A DNA stretch of 64,000 bases from Dyella sp. A6 (GTDB lineage: Bacteria > Pseudomonadota > Gammaproteobacteria > Xanthomonadales > Rhodanobacteraceae): positions 3,410,001-3,474,000 of the forward strand of contig NZ_CP132911.1 in NCBI RefSeq assembly GCF_036320485.1, written 5' to 3'. A program made the translations under genes and the position numbers. Positions 26,901 to 34,875 of the stretch are shown piece after piece; the first letter of the stretch is position 1, and every line of letters starts with the position of its first letter. The notes below the pieces were generated by a model, which worked only from the letters and a program-made list of their open reading frames with translations, was not told the origin of the DNA and did no database searches.

Positions 26901-27848
26901 TCACCCCAGGAAATAGGACGCGCGTATCGTCTCGTCCAGGGCTGCCATCTCGATCTGCAACTGATCCATGAACGGGCCCGGACCTGCCGCGTCATGCGTC
27001 AGGCGAACCGGGTCGGCGTCGAACACCGCGCCGAGGGTGCGGTTGAGCGCCTGTCGTACCGGCTGGCGTGGCGGCATCAACGGCAGGATGCCCTGGATAC
27101 GTGCCAGGCAGAACAGGATGCTGCGCGGAAACTGGTGGTCCTTCAGCAGGAACTGCAGGGCCTGCTCCGCACTGACTCGCTGGCGCAGGTGACGCCGGTA
27201 CATCTGGTAGGCGGCCAGTGCCTGCAGTGCGCTCATCCACTGCATCGCGCGAAACGCCTCGATGCCTTCGTCACTGCGCGGCTGGATCAGGCCGGCAGCG
27301 GCGGCATCGATGATGCGCGAGGTCATGTCGGCCTGCTCGATCGCCGTGCCCAGCCGCAGGAACTGGAAACCGATGTCGCGGCTGACGTTGGCCGAAAGCA
27401 GCGCCGAAACACGCAGGCAGCTGTCGATCACACGGTCCAGGAACTCCTGCCGGTAGCGGCGACTGCCCGCGCGATCGGCATTCGCCTCGATATACAGGTA
27501 CAGGTCGTTGATGGCCACCCAGCAGTCCTGCGGCAGCGTTTCGCGCACGCCGCGCAGCAGTTCGCGCGCGTGTCGCACCACCGCATGCAGCGACAGCTGA
27601 TTGTCCTTCTCGACCAGCAGGAAGCGCACCACGTCGCCGTCGCCGGGCGCGCCTTCGGCATGGCCGCACAGGCGATCGAATTCCGCGCCCGCACCGAGCG
27701 TATCCACCAGCGGACGCCAGCTGAAGCGCGCGGCGCGCGGCAGATCCAGCTGCAGCAGGCTTCCGACATTGACCAGCCGGGCCAGGTTTTCGGCGCGCCG
27801 CACATAGCGACTGAACCAGTACAGATTTTCCGCAGTACGCGACAGCAT
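26901..27848 (-). CDS. alpha-E domain protein (COG2307)
   Basis: Helical protein of 315 residues. The opening MLSRTAENLYWFSRYVRRAEN is the strong signature of the alpha-E family, and NDLYLYIEANADRAGSR and RDIGFQFLRLGTAIEQADMTSRI (about residues 160-182) match the family core. Its biochemical role is unproven; comparative genomics couples it to the circularly permuted ATP-grasp and to Anbu or transglutaminase-like proteases, suggesting a part in peptide tag or amide synthesis. It overlaps the ATP-grasp gene by one base (TGATG) and is therefore coupled to it. Confidence 0.9.
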   Translation of the reverse strand: MLSRTAENLYWFSRYVRRAENLARLVNVGSLLQLDLPRAARFSWRPLVDTLGAGAEFDRLCGHAEGAPGDGDVVRFLLVEKDNQLSLHAVVRHARELLRGVRETLPQDCWVAINDLYLYIEANADRAGSRRYRQEFLDRVIDSCLRVSALLSANVSRDIGFQFLRLGTAIEQADMTSRIIDAAAAGLIQPRSDEGIEAFRAMQWMSALQALAAYQMYRRHLRQRVSAEQALQFLLKDHQFPRSILFCLARIQGILPLMPPRQPVRQALNRTLGAVFDADPVRLTHDAAGPGPFMDQLQIEMAALDETIRASYFLG

Positions 27849-29299
27849 CAGCCCACCTCGTCCATGTCGACCACCCAGGTGTCCTTGGCCCCGCCACCCT
27901 GTGAGGAATTGACCACCAGTGAATTCCGCTTCATCGCCACCCGGGTCAGCCCGCCGGTGGTCACATAGACGTCCGCACGCGAGAGGATGAACGGGCGCAG
28001 GTCCAGATGACGCGGTTCCGGCCCTTTCTCGCCAAGAATCGGCGCGGTGGACAACGACAGCGTCGGCTGCGCGATGTAGTTGCGCGGATCGGCCTCGATC
28101 AGCTTGCGGAACTGCTCGCGCTGGCGCCGCGTCGAGCGCGGTCCGATCAGCATGCCGTAACCGCCCGATTCGTTGGCCGGCTTGACCACCAGCTCGTCCA
28201 GGTGAGCGAGCACATGGGCGCGCTCGGCCGGATCCTCGCACAGGTAGCTGGGCACGTTCGGCAGGATCGGCTCCTCGTCCAGGTAGTAACGGATCATCTT
28301 CGGCACATAGGCGAACACCACCTTGTCGTCGGCAACGCCAGCACCCGGCGCATTGGCCAGGGCCACCTTGCCGGCACGCCAGCTGCGGATCAGCCCGGGC
28401 ACCCCGAGTATCGAGTCGGGACGAAACACCTCCGGATCGAGGAAGGCGTCGTCCACCCGACGGTAGATCACATCCACCCGGCGCGGCCCGTACACCGTGC
28501 GCATGTGGCAGACGTCGTCGTCGTCGACGAACAGGTCGCCACCCTCGACCAGCTCGATGCCCATCGCCTGGGCCAGATAGCAGTGTTCGAAATAGGCGCT
28601 GTTGTAGACCCCGGGCGTGAGCAGCGCGATCACCGGTGTCTCGCCCGGCCGCGGCGAGAGTGCGGCCAGCGTGTCGTAGAGCTGTGCGGGATAGTCGTCC
28701 ACCGGTAGGATCGCGCTGGTATCGAACAGCTCGGGAAACACGCGCTTGGCCACCATGCGGTTTTCGATCATGTAGGACACGCCGCTGGGAATGCGCAGGT
28801 TGTCCTCCAGCGCATACAGCACACCGTCGCCGTCGCGCACCAGATCGGAGCCGCAGATGTGCGCCCATACATCCAGCGGCGGCCGGATACCCACGCACTG
28901 CGGCCGGAAATTCACCGACGCCTTCAGCAGCGAGGCCGGAAACACCTTGTCCTTGACGATCTGCTGTTTGCCGTAGATGTCGCCGATGAACAGGTTGAGC
29001 GCCCGGATGCGCTGGCGCAGGCCGGCTGCGGTGCGGTCCCACTCGGCGCGGGAAATCACGCGGGGAATCAGGTCGAACGGCAGGGTGCGGTCGACGTTGC
29101 GCCCTTCCGTGTAGACGGTGAAGGTCACGCCCATGACCCGGGCCGCGACGTTCGCCGCAAGCTGGCGCTCCGCCAATTCGCGGCGACTGAGCCCCGCCAG
29201 GTATTCGACCAGCGGTCGGGCCGAGGCGCGCGGACTCCCGTCGGGACCGATCAACTCATCCCAACCAGGCGAACGATAATGGGTCCACTCCATGTCCAT
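27848..29299 (-). CDS. circularly permuted ATP-grasp protein (COG2308)
   Basis: Predicted ATP-dependent peptide or amide ligase with a circularly permuted ATP-grasp fold; 483 residues. Recognisable pieces in order: NVDRTLPFDLIPRVI, LFIGDIYGKQQIVKD (about 100-115), LEDNLRIPSGVSYMIENR (about 162-180), LTPGVYNSAYFEH, VVKPANESGGYGMLIGP (ATP-binding Lys and glycine loop, about 380-396) and HLDLRPFILSRADVYVTTGG with GGLTRVA. GGAGGA lies 4 nt upstream of the ATG at 29299. It is first in the minus-strand operon with the alpha-E gene. The family is certain; the substrate is unknown. Confidence 0.9.
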   Translation of the reverse strand: MDMEWTHYRSPGWDELIGPDGSPRASARPLVEYLAGLSRRELAERQLAANVAARVMGVTFTVYTEGRNVDRTLPFDLIPRVISRAEWDRTAAGLRQRIRALNLFIGDIYGKQQIVKDKVFPASLLKASVNFRPQCVGIRPPLDVWAHICGSDLVRDGDGVLYALEDNLRIPSGVSYMIENRMVAKRVFPELFDTSAILPVDDYPAQLYDTLAALSPRPGETPVIALLTPGVYNSAYFEHCYLAQAMGIELVEGGDLFVDDDDVCHMRTVYGPRRVDVIYRRVDDAFLDPEVFRPDSILGVPGLIRSWRAGKVALANAPGAGVADDKVVFAYVPKMIRYYLDEEPILPNVPSYLCEDPAERAHVLAHLDELVVKPANESGGYGMLIGPRSTRRQREQFRKLIEADPRNYIAQPTLSLSTAPILGEKGPEPRHLDLRPFILSRADVYVTTGGLTRVAMKRNSLVVNSSQGGGAKDTWVVDMDEVG

Positions 29300-29345
29300 G
29301 CGCTCCTCCGCATCGTGCGGTCACGGGCATCAACGCCCCGGCCAT

Positions 29346-29362
29346 ATGTTGCATCGCAACAT
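29346..29362 (-). promoter_or_regulatory. candidate operator upstream of the ATP-grasp/alpha-E operon
   Basis: Perfect inverted repeat ATGTTGC-ATC-GCAACAT (7 bp arms, 3-bp centre), 46 nt before the ATP-grasp start. It lies in the only noncoding space on that side (29300-29414), where the promoter of this operon must be. I cannot assign a regulator. Confidence 0.4.
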
Positions 29363-29414
29363 GCACGGATCGGACAAGGCCGTCAAGCGCGTTGTTATTC
29401 AGTCACTTGCCACC

Positions 29415-29900
29415 TTACAGCGAAACCGGCGTCAGTGACTCCTCCTGCGCACGCGGAAACGCGGCCCACAGTTCGGCCATCGTCCGGCCATCCACCGGAT
29501 GCGGCAGGTCCGGCGCGATGTCTGCCAGCGGCTTCAGCACGAAGGCATGCCTGAGCTCCTTGCGCGGGATCTGCAGGTGGCCCGGGCCATCGATCACGCA
29601 GTCGTCGTACAGCACGATGTCCACGTCCAGCGTGCGGCTGCTGTAGCGCGGCTGGTCGCGGCGGCGGCCGTGACGATCCTCCAGCGCATGCAGCCAGTCG
29701 TTCAGTTCCACCGGAGCAAGCCTGGTGTCCAGGCCCACGGCAAGATTGACGAAGTCGGGACCATCGAAGCCCACGGCCCGGCTGCGGTAGGCCGGCGACA
29801 CATCGATCCGGCCGAAATGCTGGCGCAGCTCGTCCAGCGCCAACGGAAGATAGCGCTGCGGCTCCAGGTTGGAGCCCAGGCTGAGATAGACACGGGCCAT
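29415..29900 (-). CDS. folK: 2-amino-4-hydroxy-6-hydroxymethyldihydropteridine pyrophosphokinase
   Basis: Transfers pyrophosphate from ATP to hydroxymethyl-dihydropterin in folate synthesis. The protein has 161 residues, usual for FolK. YLSLGSNLEPQRYL (residues 5-18) is the N-terminal signature. SPAYRSRAVGFDGPDFVNLAV is the pterin site, and RRDQPRYSSRTLDVDIVLYDD contains the PS00794-type motif with two metal-binding Asp. IPRKELRHAFVLKPLADIAPD closes the fold. The ATG is preceded by GGGAT and overlaps the stop codon of the mechanosensitive channel gene by one base, so it is translated as the downstream partner of that gene. Confidence 0.94.
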   Translation of the reverse strand: MARVYLSLGSNLEPQRYLPLALDELRQHFGRIDVSPAYRSRAVGFDGPDFVNLAVGLDTRLAPVELNDWLHALEDRHGRRRDQPRYSSRTLDVDIVLYDDCVIDGPGHLQIPRKELRHAFVLKPLADIAPDLPHPVDGRTMAELWAAFPRAQEESLTPVSL

Positions 29901-31168
29901 CACGATCCCGACAGGTGGGGAGACGGCGATTCTGCACGGCCGGCACCGAACCGCGCCAGCCCCTGCTGCACATCGTGACCGGACGGCTGCTGGTACAGAC
30001 GCAGGCCGAACTCGGGCAACACGGCGAACAAGTGCTCGAAGATATCGGCCTGGATCCGCTCGTACTCCGGCCACACGGTAGTCGCGGTGAAACAGTACAG
30101 CTCCAGCGGGATGCCCTGCGGACTGCTGTCGAGCTGACGCACCATGCAGGACATCCGCGGATGGATGTCCGGGCTCGCCTTCAGATAGGCCTGCGCATAC
30201 GCGCGGAACGTGCCCAGGTTGGTCAGCCGACGGCGATTGGCCTGCACGCTGTTGGCACTGCCCAGGTTGTCGTTCCAGCGGGCGACCTCCTCGCTCTTGG
30301 TCGCCACATAGTCGTGCAGCAGGCGCAGGCGCCCCAGCCGCTCGATATCGCCTTCGTCCAGAAAACGCACACTGGCCGCATCCAGATGCAGCGCGCGCTT
30401 GATCCGACGCCCACCCGACTCGGTCATGCCACGCCAGTTCTGGTAGCTCTCGCTGATCAGCTTCCAGGTCGGCACGGTGACGATGGTGTTGTCGAAATTG
30501 CGCACCTTCACCGTATACAGCGTGATGTCGATCACCTCGCCGTCGGCGGCCGCGCCGGGCACCGTGATCCAGTCGCCCACGCGCAGCATGTCGTTGGATG
30601 CCAGCTGCACACCGGCCACGAAACCGAGAATGGTGTCCTTGAAGATCAACAGCAGCACGGCCGACATCGCGCCGATGCCGGACAGCAGCAGGCCGACCTG
30701 CTGGCCGGTGATTTCGACCACGATGACCAGCCCGGCCACGATGAACAACACCAGCTTGATCAGCTGCACCAGGCCCTTGAGCGAGCGCCGGCTGCCGTGC
30801 GGCGTGCGCCGGTACAGGTCTTCCACTGCCGACAGCGCCGCACTGAGCGCCATCACCAGGAAGAACACCATCAACGCCATCATCACGTTGTCGACCATCC
30901 GCTGCCGGTCCGGCGAAATGCCGGGCACCAGCCTGATGCCGAACTGCACCACCACCGCCGGCACCATCCAGGCCAGCCATCTGAACACGCCATGGTCGAA
31001 CAGCGCGTCGTCCCATTTCCATTCGGTGCGACGGGTGACCGTGCGCGCCACGCGCAGCAGCACGTAGCGACTGGTCACCCCCAGACCCCAGGCCGCGGCC
31101 AGCAGCACCAGCACGCCGACCAGGGTCGGCATACCGGGGTTTCGCAGCAGATCGTGCAGGGCATTCAT
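29900..31168 (-). CDS. MscS-family mechanosensitive channel, YbdG-like
   Basis: Inner-membrane small-conductance mechanosensitive channel homologue of 422 residues, close in size to E. coli YbdG (415). It has five hydrophobic segments in the first 200 residues. The pore-lining helix of the MscS class is near LLLSGIGAMSAVLLLIFKDTILGFVAG (about 163-189), followed by the beta domain (SNDMLRVGDWITVPG, VTLYTVKVRNFDNTIVTVP-type). YbdG proteins have an additional C-terminal region, seen here as KRALHLDAASVRFLDEGDIE onwards. The ATG at 31168 has GGAGGA 12 nt upstream. Its stop overlaps folK. Confidence 0.88.
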   Translation of the reverse strand: MNALHDLLRNPGMPTLVGVLVLLAAAWGLGVTSRYVLLRVARTVTRRTEWKWDDALFDHGVFRWLAWMVPAVVVQFGIRLVPGISPDRQRMVDNVMMALMVFFLVMALSAALSAVEDLYRRTPHGSRRSLKGLVQLIKLVLFIVAGLVIVVEITGQQVGLLLSGIGAMSAVLLLIFKDTILGFVAGVQLASNDMLRVGDWITVPGAAADGEVIDITLYTVKVRNFDNTIVTVPTWKLISESYQNWRGMTESGGRRIKRALHLDAASVRFLDEGDIERLGRLRLLHDYVATKSEEVARWNDNLGSANSVQANRRRLTNLGTFRAYAQAYLKASPDIHPRMSCMVRQLDSSPQGIPLELYCFTATTVWPEYERIQADIFEHLFAVLPEFGLRLYQQPSGHDVQQGLARFGAGRAESPSPHLSGS

Positions 31169-31394
31169 GTCGTGGAACACTCCTCCGTGTGGGTCGTCGA
31201 TGCAGCCACGGTAGAGCGCGGACGACGGCAGGCCATCCGGAACCACCGGAGACCCGTGCAGAAAAAGGCCGGCCGGGGCGGCACGGCGAGGGCATGGCAG
31301 CAAGCCACGCGCACCGGATCCTCAACGCGCGATGCGCCGAACCCAGTGCACTTGATGATAACGCGCCGTTCCTGCGCCGTCCCTGCGCGCCGGC

Positions 31395-32258
31395 TCAGGT
31401 CCTGGGCAGGAATGCGTTGTCCAGCACGTTCGCAGTGAAGCCGTCACCCGCTTCGCCGTCGGCCGCGTAGCGGTACAGCGCGGCCACGAACACCCCCTGC
31501 AGCGAACTCTGCACCAGACCTACCGCCAGCAGCCCCAGCACGGTCAGCACCAGGAACATCGCCCCCAGGCCCGCCATGTGATGGGTAAACCCATGGTAGG
31601 CGAGGAACCCGCCCAGCAGGCCGACAACCGCCATGGCCAGGAAACAGACGAAGCCGATGCCGGCATTGCCGACCATGTCCTCGCCCCAGGTGCTGCGGAT
31701 CAGCGCCGTGCTGCGCGAGATCGCCTGGAAACCGCCCACGTACTCCGCCGCAAGTACCGGCACCACCAGCGCCACGGCCAGACTCCACGCCACCCCGATG
31801 AGGCCGATCACGATGCGTCCGATCAGGCCCATGCGCTCGCTCAGTACCCGCAGCAGCATGCCCACCGTCGCGGCGATCAATGCATACCCGAGGATCGGCA
31901 AGGCCTTGGCACCGGCCGCCGCCATGCCATCGCGCACCGTCACCGTCTCGCCACGCAATACGGCCAGGGCACAGAAGGCCAGCCCGGTCTGGAAAAACGT
32001 GATGATGAAGTACTGCACCACGTAGAACGCGAACGCACCCAGGTAAAGACCCGGCATGGCCGCCTCCCGCAACGTGCCCGGCGTACTGCTGGCAAGCACG
32101 CCCATGCCCGCCAGCGGCACGAAGAAACTCAAGGACACCAGCAGCAGGCAGGTGCCCGATACCAGCGGGAACACCAGCAGCGAGCGATGCGTGCGCAGTA
32201 CCGCCCAGCTGGTACGCATCAGCGCGATGCCGCGATCGATCCGTTCGAAGAAACCCAT
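31395..32258 (-). CDS. integral membrane protein, DUF6159-like
   Basis: 287 residues with about six membrane segments. MGFFERIDRGIALMRTSW and LRTHRSLLVFPLVSG at the start resemble the DUF6159 family; the repeated aromatic/hydrophobic segments (FYVVQYFIITFFQTGLAFCA, VGMLLRVLSERMG, GNAGIGFVCFLAMAVVGLLGGFLAYHGF) fit a channel- or transporter-like fold, but no function is known. AGGGGGCG lies 6 nt upstream of the ATG. It stands alone: 226 nt separate it from the channel gene downstream and 69 nt from folB upstream. Confidence 0.75.
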   Translation of the reverse strand: MGFFERIDRGIALMRTSWAVLRTHRSLLVFPLVSGTCLLLVSLSFFVPLAGMGVLASSTPGTLREAAMPGLYLGAFAFYVVQYFIITFFQTGLAFCALAVLRGETVTVRDGMAAAGAKALPILGYALIAATVGMLLRVLSERMGLIGRIVIGLIGVAWSLAVALVVPVLAAEYVGGFQAISRSTALIRSTWGEDMVGNAGIGFVCFLAMAVVGLLGGFLAYHGFTHHMAGLGAMFLVLTVLGLLAVGLVQSSLQGVFVAALYRYAADGEAGDGFTANVLDNAFLPRT

Positions 32259-32327
32259 GACACGCCCCCTGCCCATTGGTCCTGCGACCAGTCTAGCGAC
32301 GCGTCCGGCGGCCTGCAGCCGCCCTGA

Positions 32328-32687
32328 TCACGCAGGCCGCGTACCGCGTTCGATGCGCACGCCAACGGCCTTCGCACCCCGTACGGCGCCCGGCTTGGAA
32401 AGCTTCAGGCGCACCCAGGCCACGCCGAATTCGTCGCGCACGATCGCCGCACAGCGCTCGGCCAGCGTCTCCACCAGGCCGAAGCTGGAAGCGCCGACAT
32501 ATTCGATCAGACGCTTGGAGACGTCCTTGTAGTTCAGCGTCAGCGCGATGTCGTCGCTGGCGGCGGGCACGGTGTTGTCGAACGCCATTTCGATATCGAA
32601 CGACAAGGTCTGTCGCACGCGGCGCTCCCAGTCGTAGATGCCGATGACGGCTTCGATGCGCAGATCTTCGATGAAAACGATGTCCAT
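32328..32687 (-). CDS. folB: dihydroneopterin aldolase
   Basis: Converts 7,8-dihydroneopterin to 6-hydroxymethyl-dihydropterin plus glycolaldehyde, the step before FolK. The protein has 119 residues and forms an octamer in known members. MDIVFIEDLRIEAVIGIYDWER (residues 1-22) is the family start, LNYKDVSKRLIEYV the pterin-contact region, and ETLAERCAAIVRDE contains the conserved Glu. The catalytic Lys is in VRLKLSKPGAVRGA. It lies downstream of tsaD on the same strand, 31 nt apart, an arrangement (tsaD-folB or rpsU-tsaD-folB) common in gammaproteobacteria. Confidence 0.94.
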   Translation of the reverse strand: MDIVFIEDLRIEAVIGIYDWERRVRQTLSFDIEMAFDNTVPAASDDIALTLNYKDVSKRLIEYVGASSFGLVETLAERCAAIVRDEFGVAWVRLKLSKPGAVRGAKAVGVRIERGTRPA

Positions 32688-32718
32688 CGCTAAAGGGTCC
32701 GCGATGACGCGCCGGCGA

Positions 32719-33744
32719 TCAAGCCGCCGGCGGCAGGGTTTCCAGGTTCCAGCGGGGCAGCACCTGCACGGTTTCGTCCTGCTGCTGCCCGGCAGCAAGC
32801 CGGATCGCGCCGGCCAGCGCGATCATCGCGCCGTTGTCGGTGCAGAACTGCAGCCGCGGGAAATAGGTGCGGAAGCCGTCCCGTTCGCCGGCAGCCGCCA
32901 GCTCGGCGCGCAGCCGCCGGTTGGCCCCCACGCCTCCGGCGATCACCAGCCGCTCGGCGCCGGCGGCATCCAGCGCGCGCCGGCACTTGATCACCAGGGT
33001 GTCGACGATGGCCTCCTCGAAACCGCGGGCGATATCGGCACGCGTCTGCTCCGACTGGTCGGACTGCTGCCAGGCCAGCAGCACCTGGGTCTTCAGGCCC
33101 GAAAAGCTGAAATCCAGTCCGGGCCGGTCGGTCATCGGCCGCGAGAAACGGAATGCCCCCGGCCGTCCCTGCTCGGCCAGCCGCGCCAGCGCCGGGCCTC
33201 CCGGGTAGGGCAGCCCCATCAGCTTGGCGGTCTTGTCGAACGCCTCGCCCGCGGCATCGTCCAGGGTATCGCCCAGAATGTGATATTCGCCGATGCCCTT
33301 CACCTGCACCAGCATCGAGTGCCCGCCGGAAACCAGCAGCGCCACGAACGGCGGCTTGGGCGGGTCGTCCTCCAGCAAGGGCGCCAGCAGGTGGCCTTCC
33401 ATGTGATGCACGCCGATCGCCGGCACGCCCAGCGCCCAGGCCAATGCCCGCCCGGCGGAAGCTCCCACCAGCAGCGCGCCGACCAGGCCCGGCCCGGCGG
33501 TATAGGCCACCCCGCCCAGGTCGGCCGGGGTCAGCCCGGCCTCGGCAAGCGCCTCGCGCACCAGCGGCACCAGCTTGCGCACATGGTCGCGGCTGGCCAG
33601 CTCCGGCACCACGCCACCGTAATTGGCATGCAGTTTGACCTGGCTGTACAGGGCATGCGCCAGCAGGCCGCGGCCGGGCGCATCAGGCTCCCAGCGCAGC
33701 ACGGCGACGCCCGTCTCGTCGCAGGAGGATTCGATGCCCAACAC
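32719..33744 (-). CDS. tsaD: tRNA N6-adenosine threonylcarbamoyltransferase TsaD
   Basis: Transfers threonylcarbamoyl to A37 of ANN-reading tRNAs, with TsaB and TsaE; essential in most bacteria. ASKHA fold, 341 residues from the chosen GTG at 33744 ([13 protein letters not shown]. coli 337). The metal ligands are HHMEGH (about 117-122), and [26 protein letters not shown] and FSFSGLKTQ are conserved. A GTG at 33771 would extend it by nine residues, but a predicted -10 box (33772-33777) ends just before that codon, so the mRNA probably starts downstream of it. Neither start has a clear ribosome-binding site. Confidence 0.94.
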   Translation of the reverse strand: MLGIESSCDETGVAVLRWEPDAPGRGLLAHALYSQVKLHANYGGVVPELASRDHVRKLVPLVREALAEAGLTPADLGGVAYTAGPGLVGALLVGASAGRALAWALGVPAIGVHHMEGHLLAPLLEDDPPKPPFVALLVSGGHSMLVQVKGIGEYHILGDTLDDAAGEAFDKTAKLMGLPYPGGPALARLAEQGRPGAFRFSRPMTDRPGLDFSFSGLKTQVLLAWQQSDQSEQTRADIARGFEEAIVDTLVIKCRRALDAAGAERLVIAGGVGANRRLRAELAAAGERDGFRTYFPRLQFCTDNGAMIALAGAIRLAAGQQQDETVQVLPRWNLETLPPAA

Positions 33745-33749
33745 GGGCT

Positions 33750-33779
33750 TTGAAAAATTTCTGGTATCCACGCTATACT
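33750..33779 (+). promoter_or_regulatory. rpsU promoter
   Basis: TTGAAA (33750-33755), an 18-bp spacer, TATACT (33774-33779), pointing to rpsU 62 nt downstream. The -10 box overlaps the divergent tsaD -10 box. Confidence 0.75.
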
Positions 33780-33799
33780 TCGCGGCTCGCCCTATTCAA
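33772..33799 (-). promoter_or_regulatory. tsaD promoter overlapping the rpsU promoter
   Basis: On the minus strand TTGAAT (33799-33794), a 16-bp spacer and TATAGC (33777-33772). The two -10 boxes share four bases, so one RNA polymerase should exclude the other. Confidence 0.55.
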
Positions 33800-33841
33800 C
33801 AGGCTCGTCAGGTACGGGCCAGTCTAACACCCGGAGTCTTC

Positions 33842-34057
33842 ATGCCTAGCGTAAAAGTCCGCGAGAACGAGCCGTTCGAGCTTGCCCTGCGTCGCTTCAA
33901 GCGCACCTGCGAAAAGGCCGGCGTGCTCGCCGAAACCCGCAAGCGCGAGTTCTACGAGAAGCCGACCCAGGAACGCAAGCGCAAGCGCGCCGCCGCGGTG
34001 AAGCGCCATATGCGCCGCCTGTCGCGCGACGTAACGCGCAAGACGCGCCTGTACTGA
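33842..34057 (+). CDS. rpsU: 30S ribosomal protein bS21
   Basis: Small-subunit protein near the anti-Shine-Dalgarno end of 16S rRNA, needed for initiation. The protein has 71 residues, exact family length. [27 protein letters not shown] is the conserved N-terminus, and a very basic C-terminus ([19 protein letters not shown]) follows. CGGAG lies 7 nt upstream of the ATG. It is the first gene of the macromolecular synthesis operon rpsU-yqeY-dnaG. Confidence 0.97.
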   Translation: MPSVKVRENEPFELALRRFKRTCEKAGVLAETRKREFYEKPTQERKRKRAAAVKRHMRRLSRDVTRKTRLY

Positions 34058-34066
34058 GCCCTGCAA

Positions 34067-34088
34067 GTCCGCGCCCCTGCGCGCGGAC
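34067..34088 (+). terminator. attenuator-like hairpin between rpsU and yqeY
   Basis: 8-bp stem GTCCGCGC / GCGCGGAC with a 6-nt loop, beginning 9 nt after the rpsU stop codon. It has no U-run. E. coli also has a partial terminator between rpsU and dnaG, so a similar differential expression is plausible here. Confidence 0.45.
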
Positions 34089-34217
34089 GCGGCCGCCCCG
34101 ACGGGCGACCACAGGCTTGGCCAAGGCGCGTGGGCCCGCAGCCGCGGCCATAAAGCACTGCATCGGCCGGCGTTGCCCGCAAGCGACGCCGGCTTTCTGC
34201 ATTTCCGGAGCACGACC

Positions 34218-34664
34218 ATGACGCTCAAGCAGCAGCTTACCGACGACATGAAAACCGCCATGCGCGGGGGCGACAAGCACCGGCTTGGCGTGATCCGGCT
34301 GGTGCTGGCCGCGATCAAGCAGCGCGAAGTGGACGAGCGCATCGAGCTGGACGACGCCCAGACCCTGGCCGTGCTGGAAAAGATGCTGAAGCAACGCAAG
34401 GACTCGGTCAGCCAGTACGAAGCGGCAGACCGCCAGGATCTGGCCGACGTCGAGCGCGCCGAAATGACGGTGATCGAAGCCTACCTGCCCGCCAAGCTGG
34501 ATGACGCCGAGCTGGATGCCCTGATCGCCGCAGCCATCGCCGAAACTGGCGCCAGCGGCCCGCGCGACATGGGCAAGGTGGTCGCCGCTGTGAAAGAGAA
34601 GGCAGCCGGCCGCGCCGACATGGCCGTTGTCTCGGGCAAGATCAAGACCCGGCTGGCAGGCTGA
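34218..34664 (+). CDS. yqeY: GatB/YqeY domain protein
   Basis: 148 residues, the stand-alone YqeY domain related to the tail of the GatB amidotransferase; it probably binds tRNA, but the exact role is unknown. MTLKQQLTDDMKTAMRGGDKHRLGVIRLVLAAIKQREVD is the typical start; LDDAQTLAVLEKMLKQRKDS and the closing GRADMAVVSGKIKTRLAG are also typical. CGGAG lies 8 nt upstream. It sits between rpsU and dnaG, the order found in many proteobacteria outside the enterics. Confidence 0.93.
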   Translation: MTLKQQLTDDMKTAMRGGDKHRLGVIRLVLAAIKQREVDERIELDDAQTLAVLEKMLKQRKDSVSQYEAADRQDLADVERAEMTVIEAYLPAKLDDAELDALIAAAIAETGASGPRDMGKVVAAVKEKAAGRADMAVVSGKIKTRLAG

Positions 34665-34875
34665 GCCGGTCACCGGCCCGGTGCCGGCTTCTTCACGCCC
34701 GCTCCACGCCGGCACCAACGCATCATCGCGGTGGCGCCGCCATCTTTCTCGCCATCATCAGTCCCATCAGCGGCGTGACCGGCCTCATCGCGCGACGCAG
34801 CGACCATGCGGCCAGATGTGCCTCACCGGGCTGCGAACACCCGTCAGGCACAACAGGCTCTAAACTAAGCGGCTC

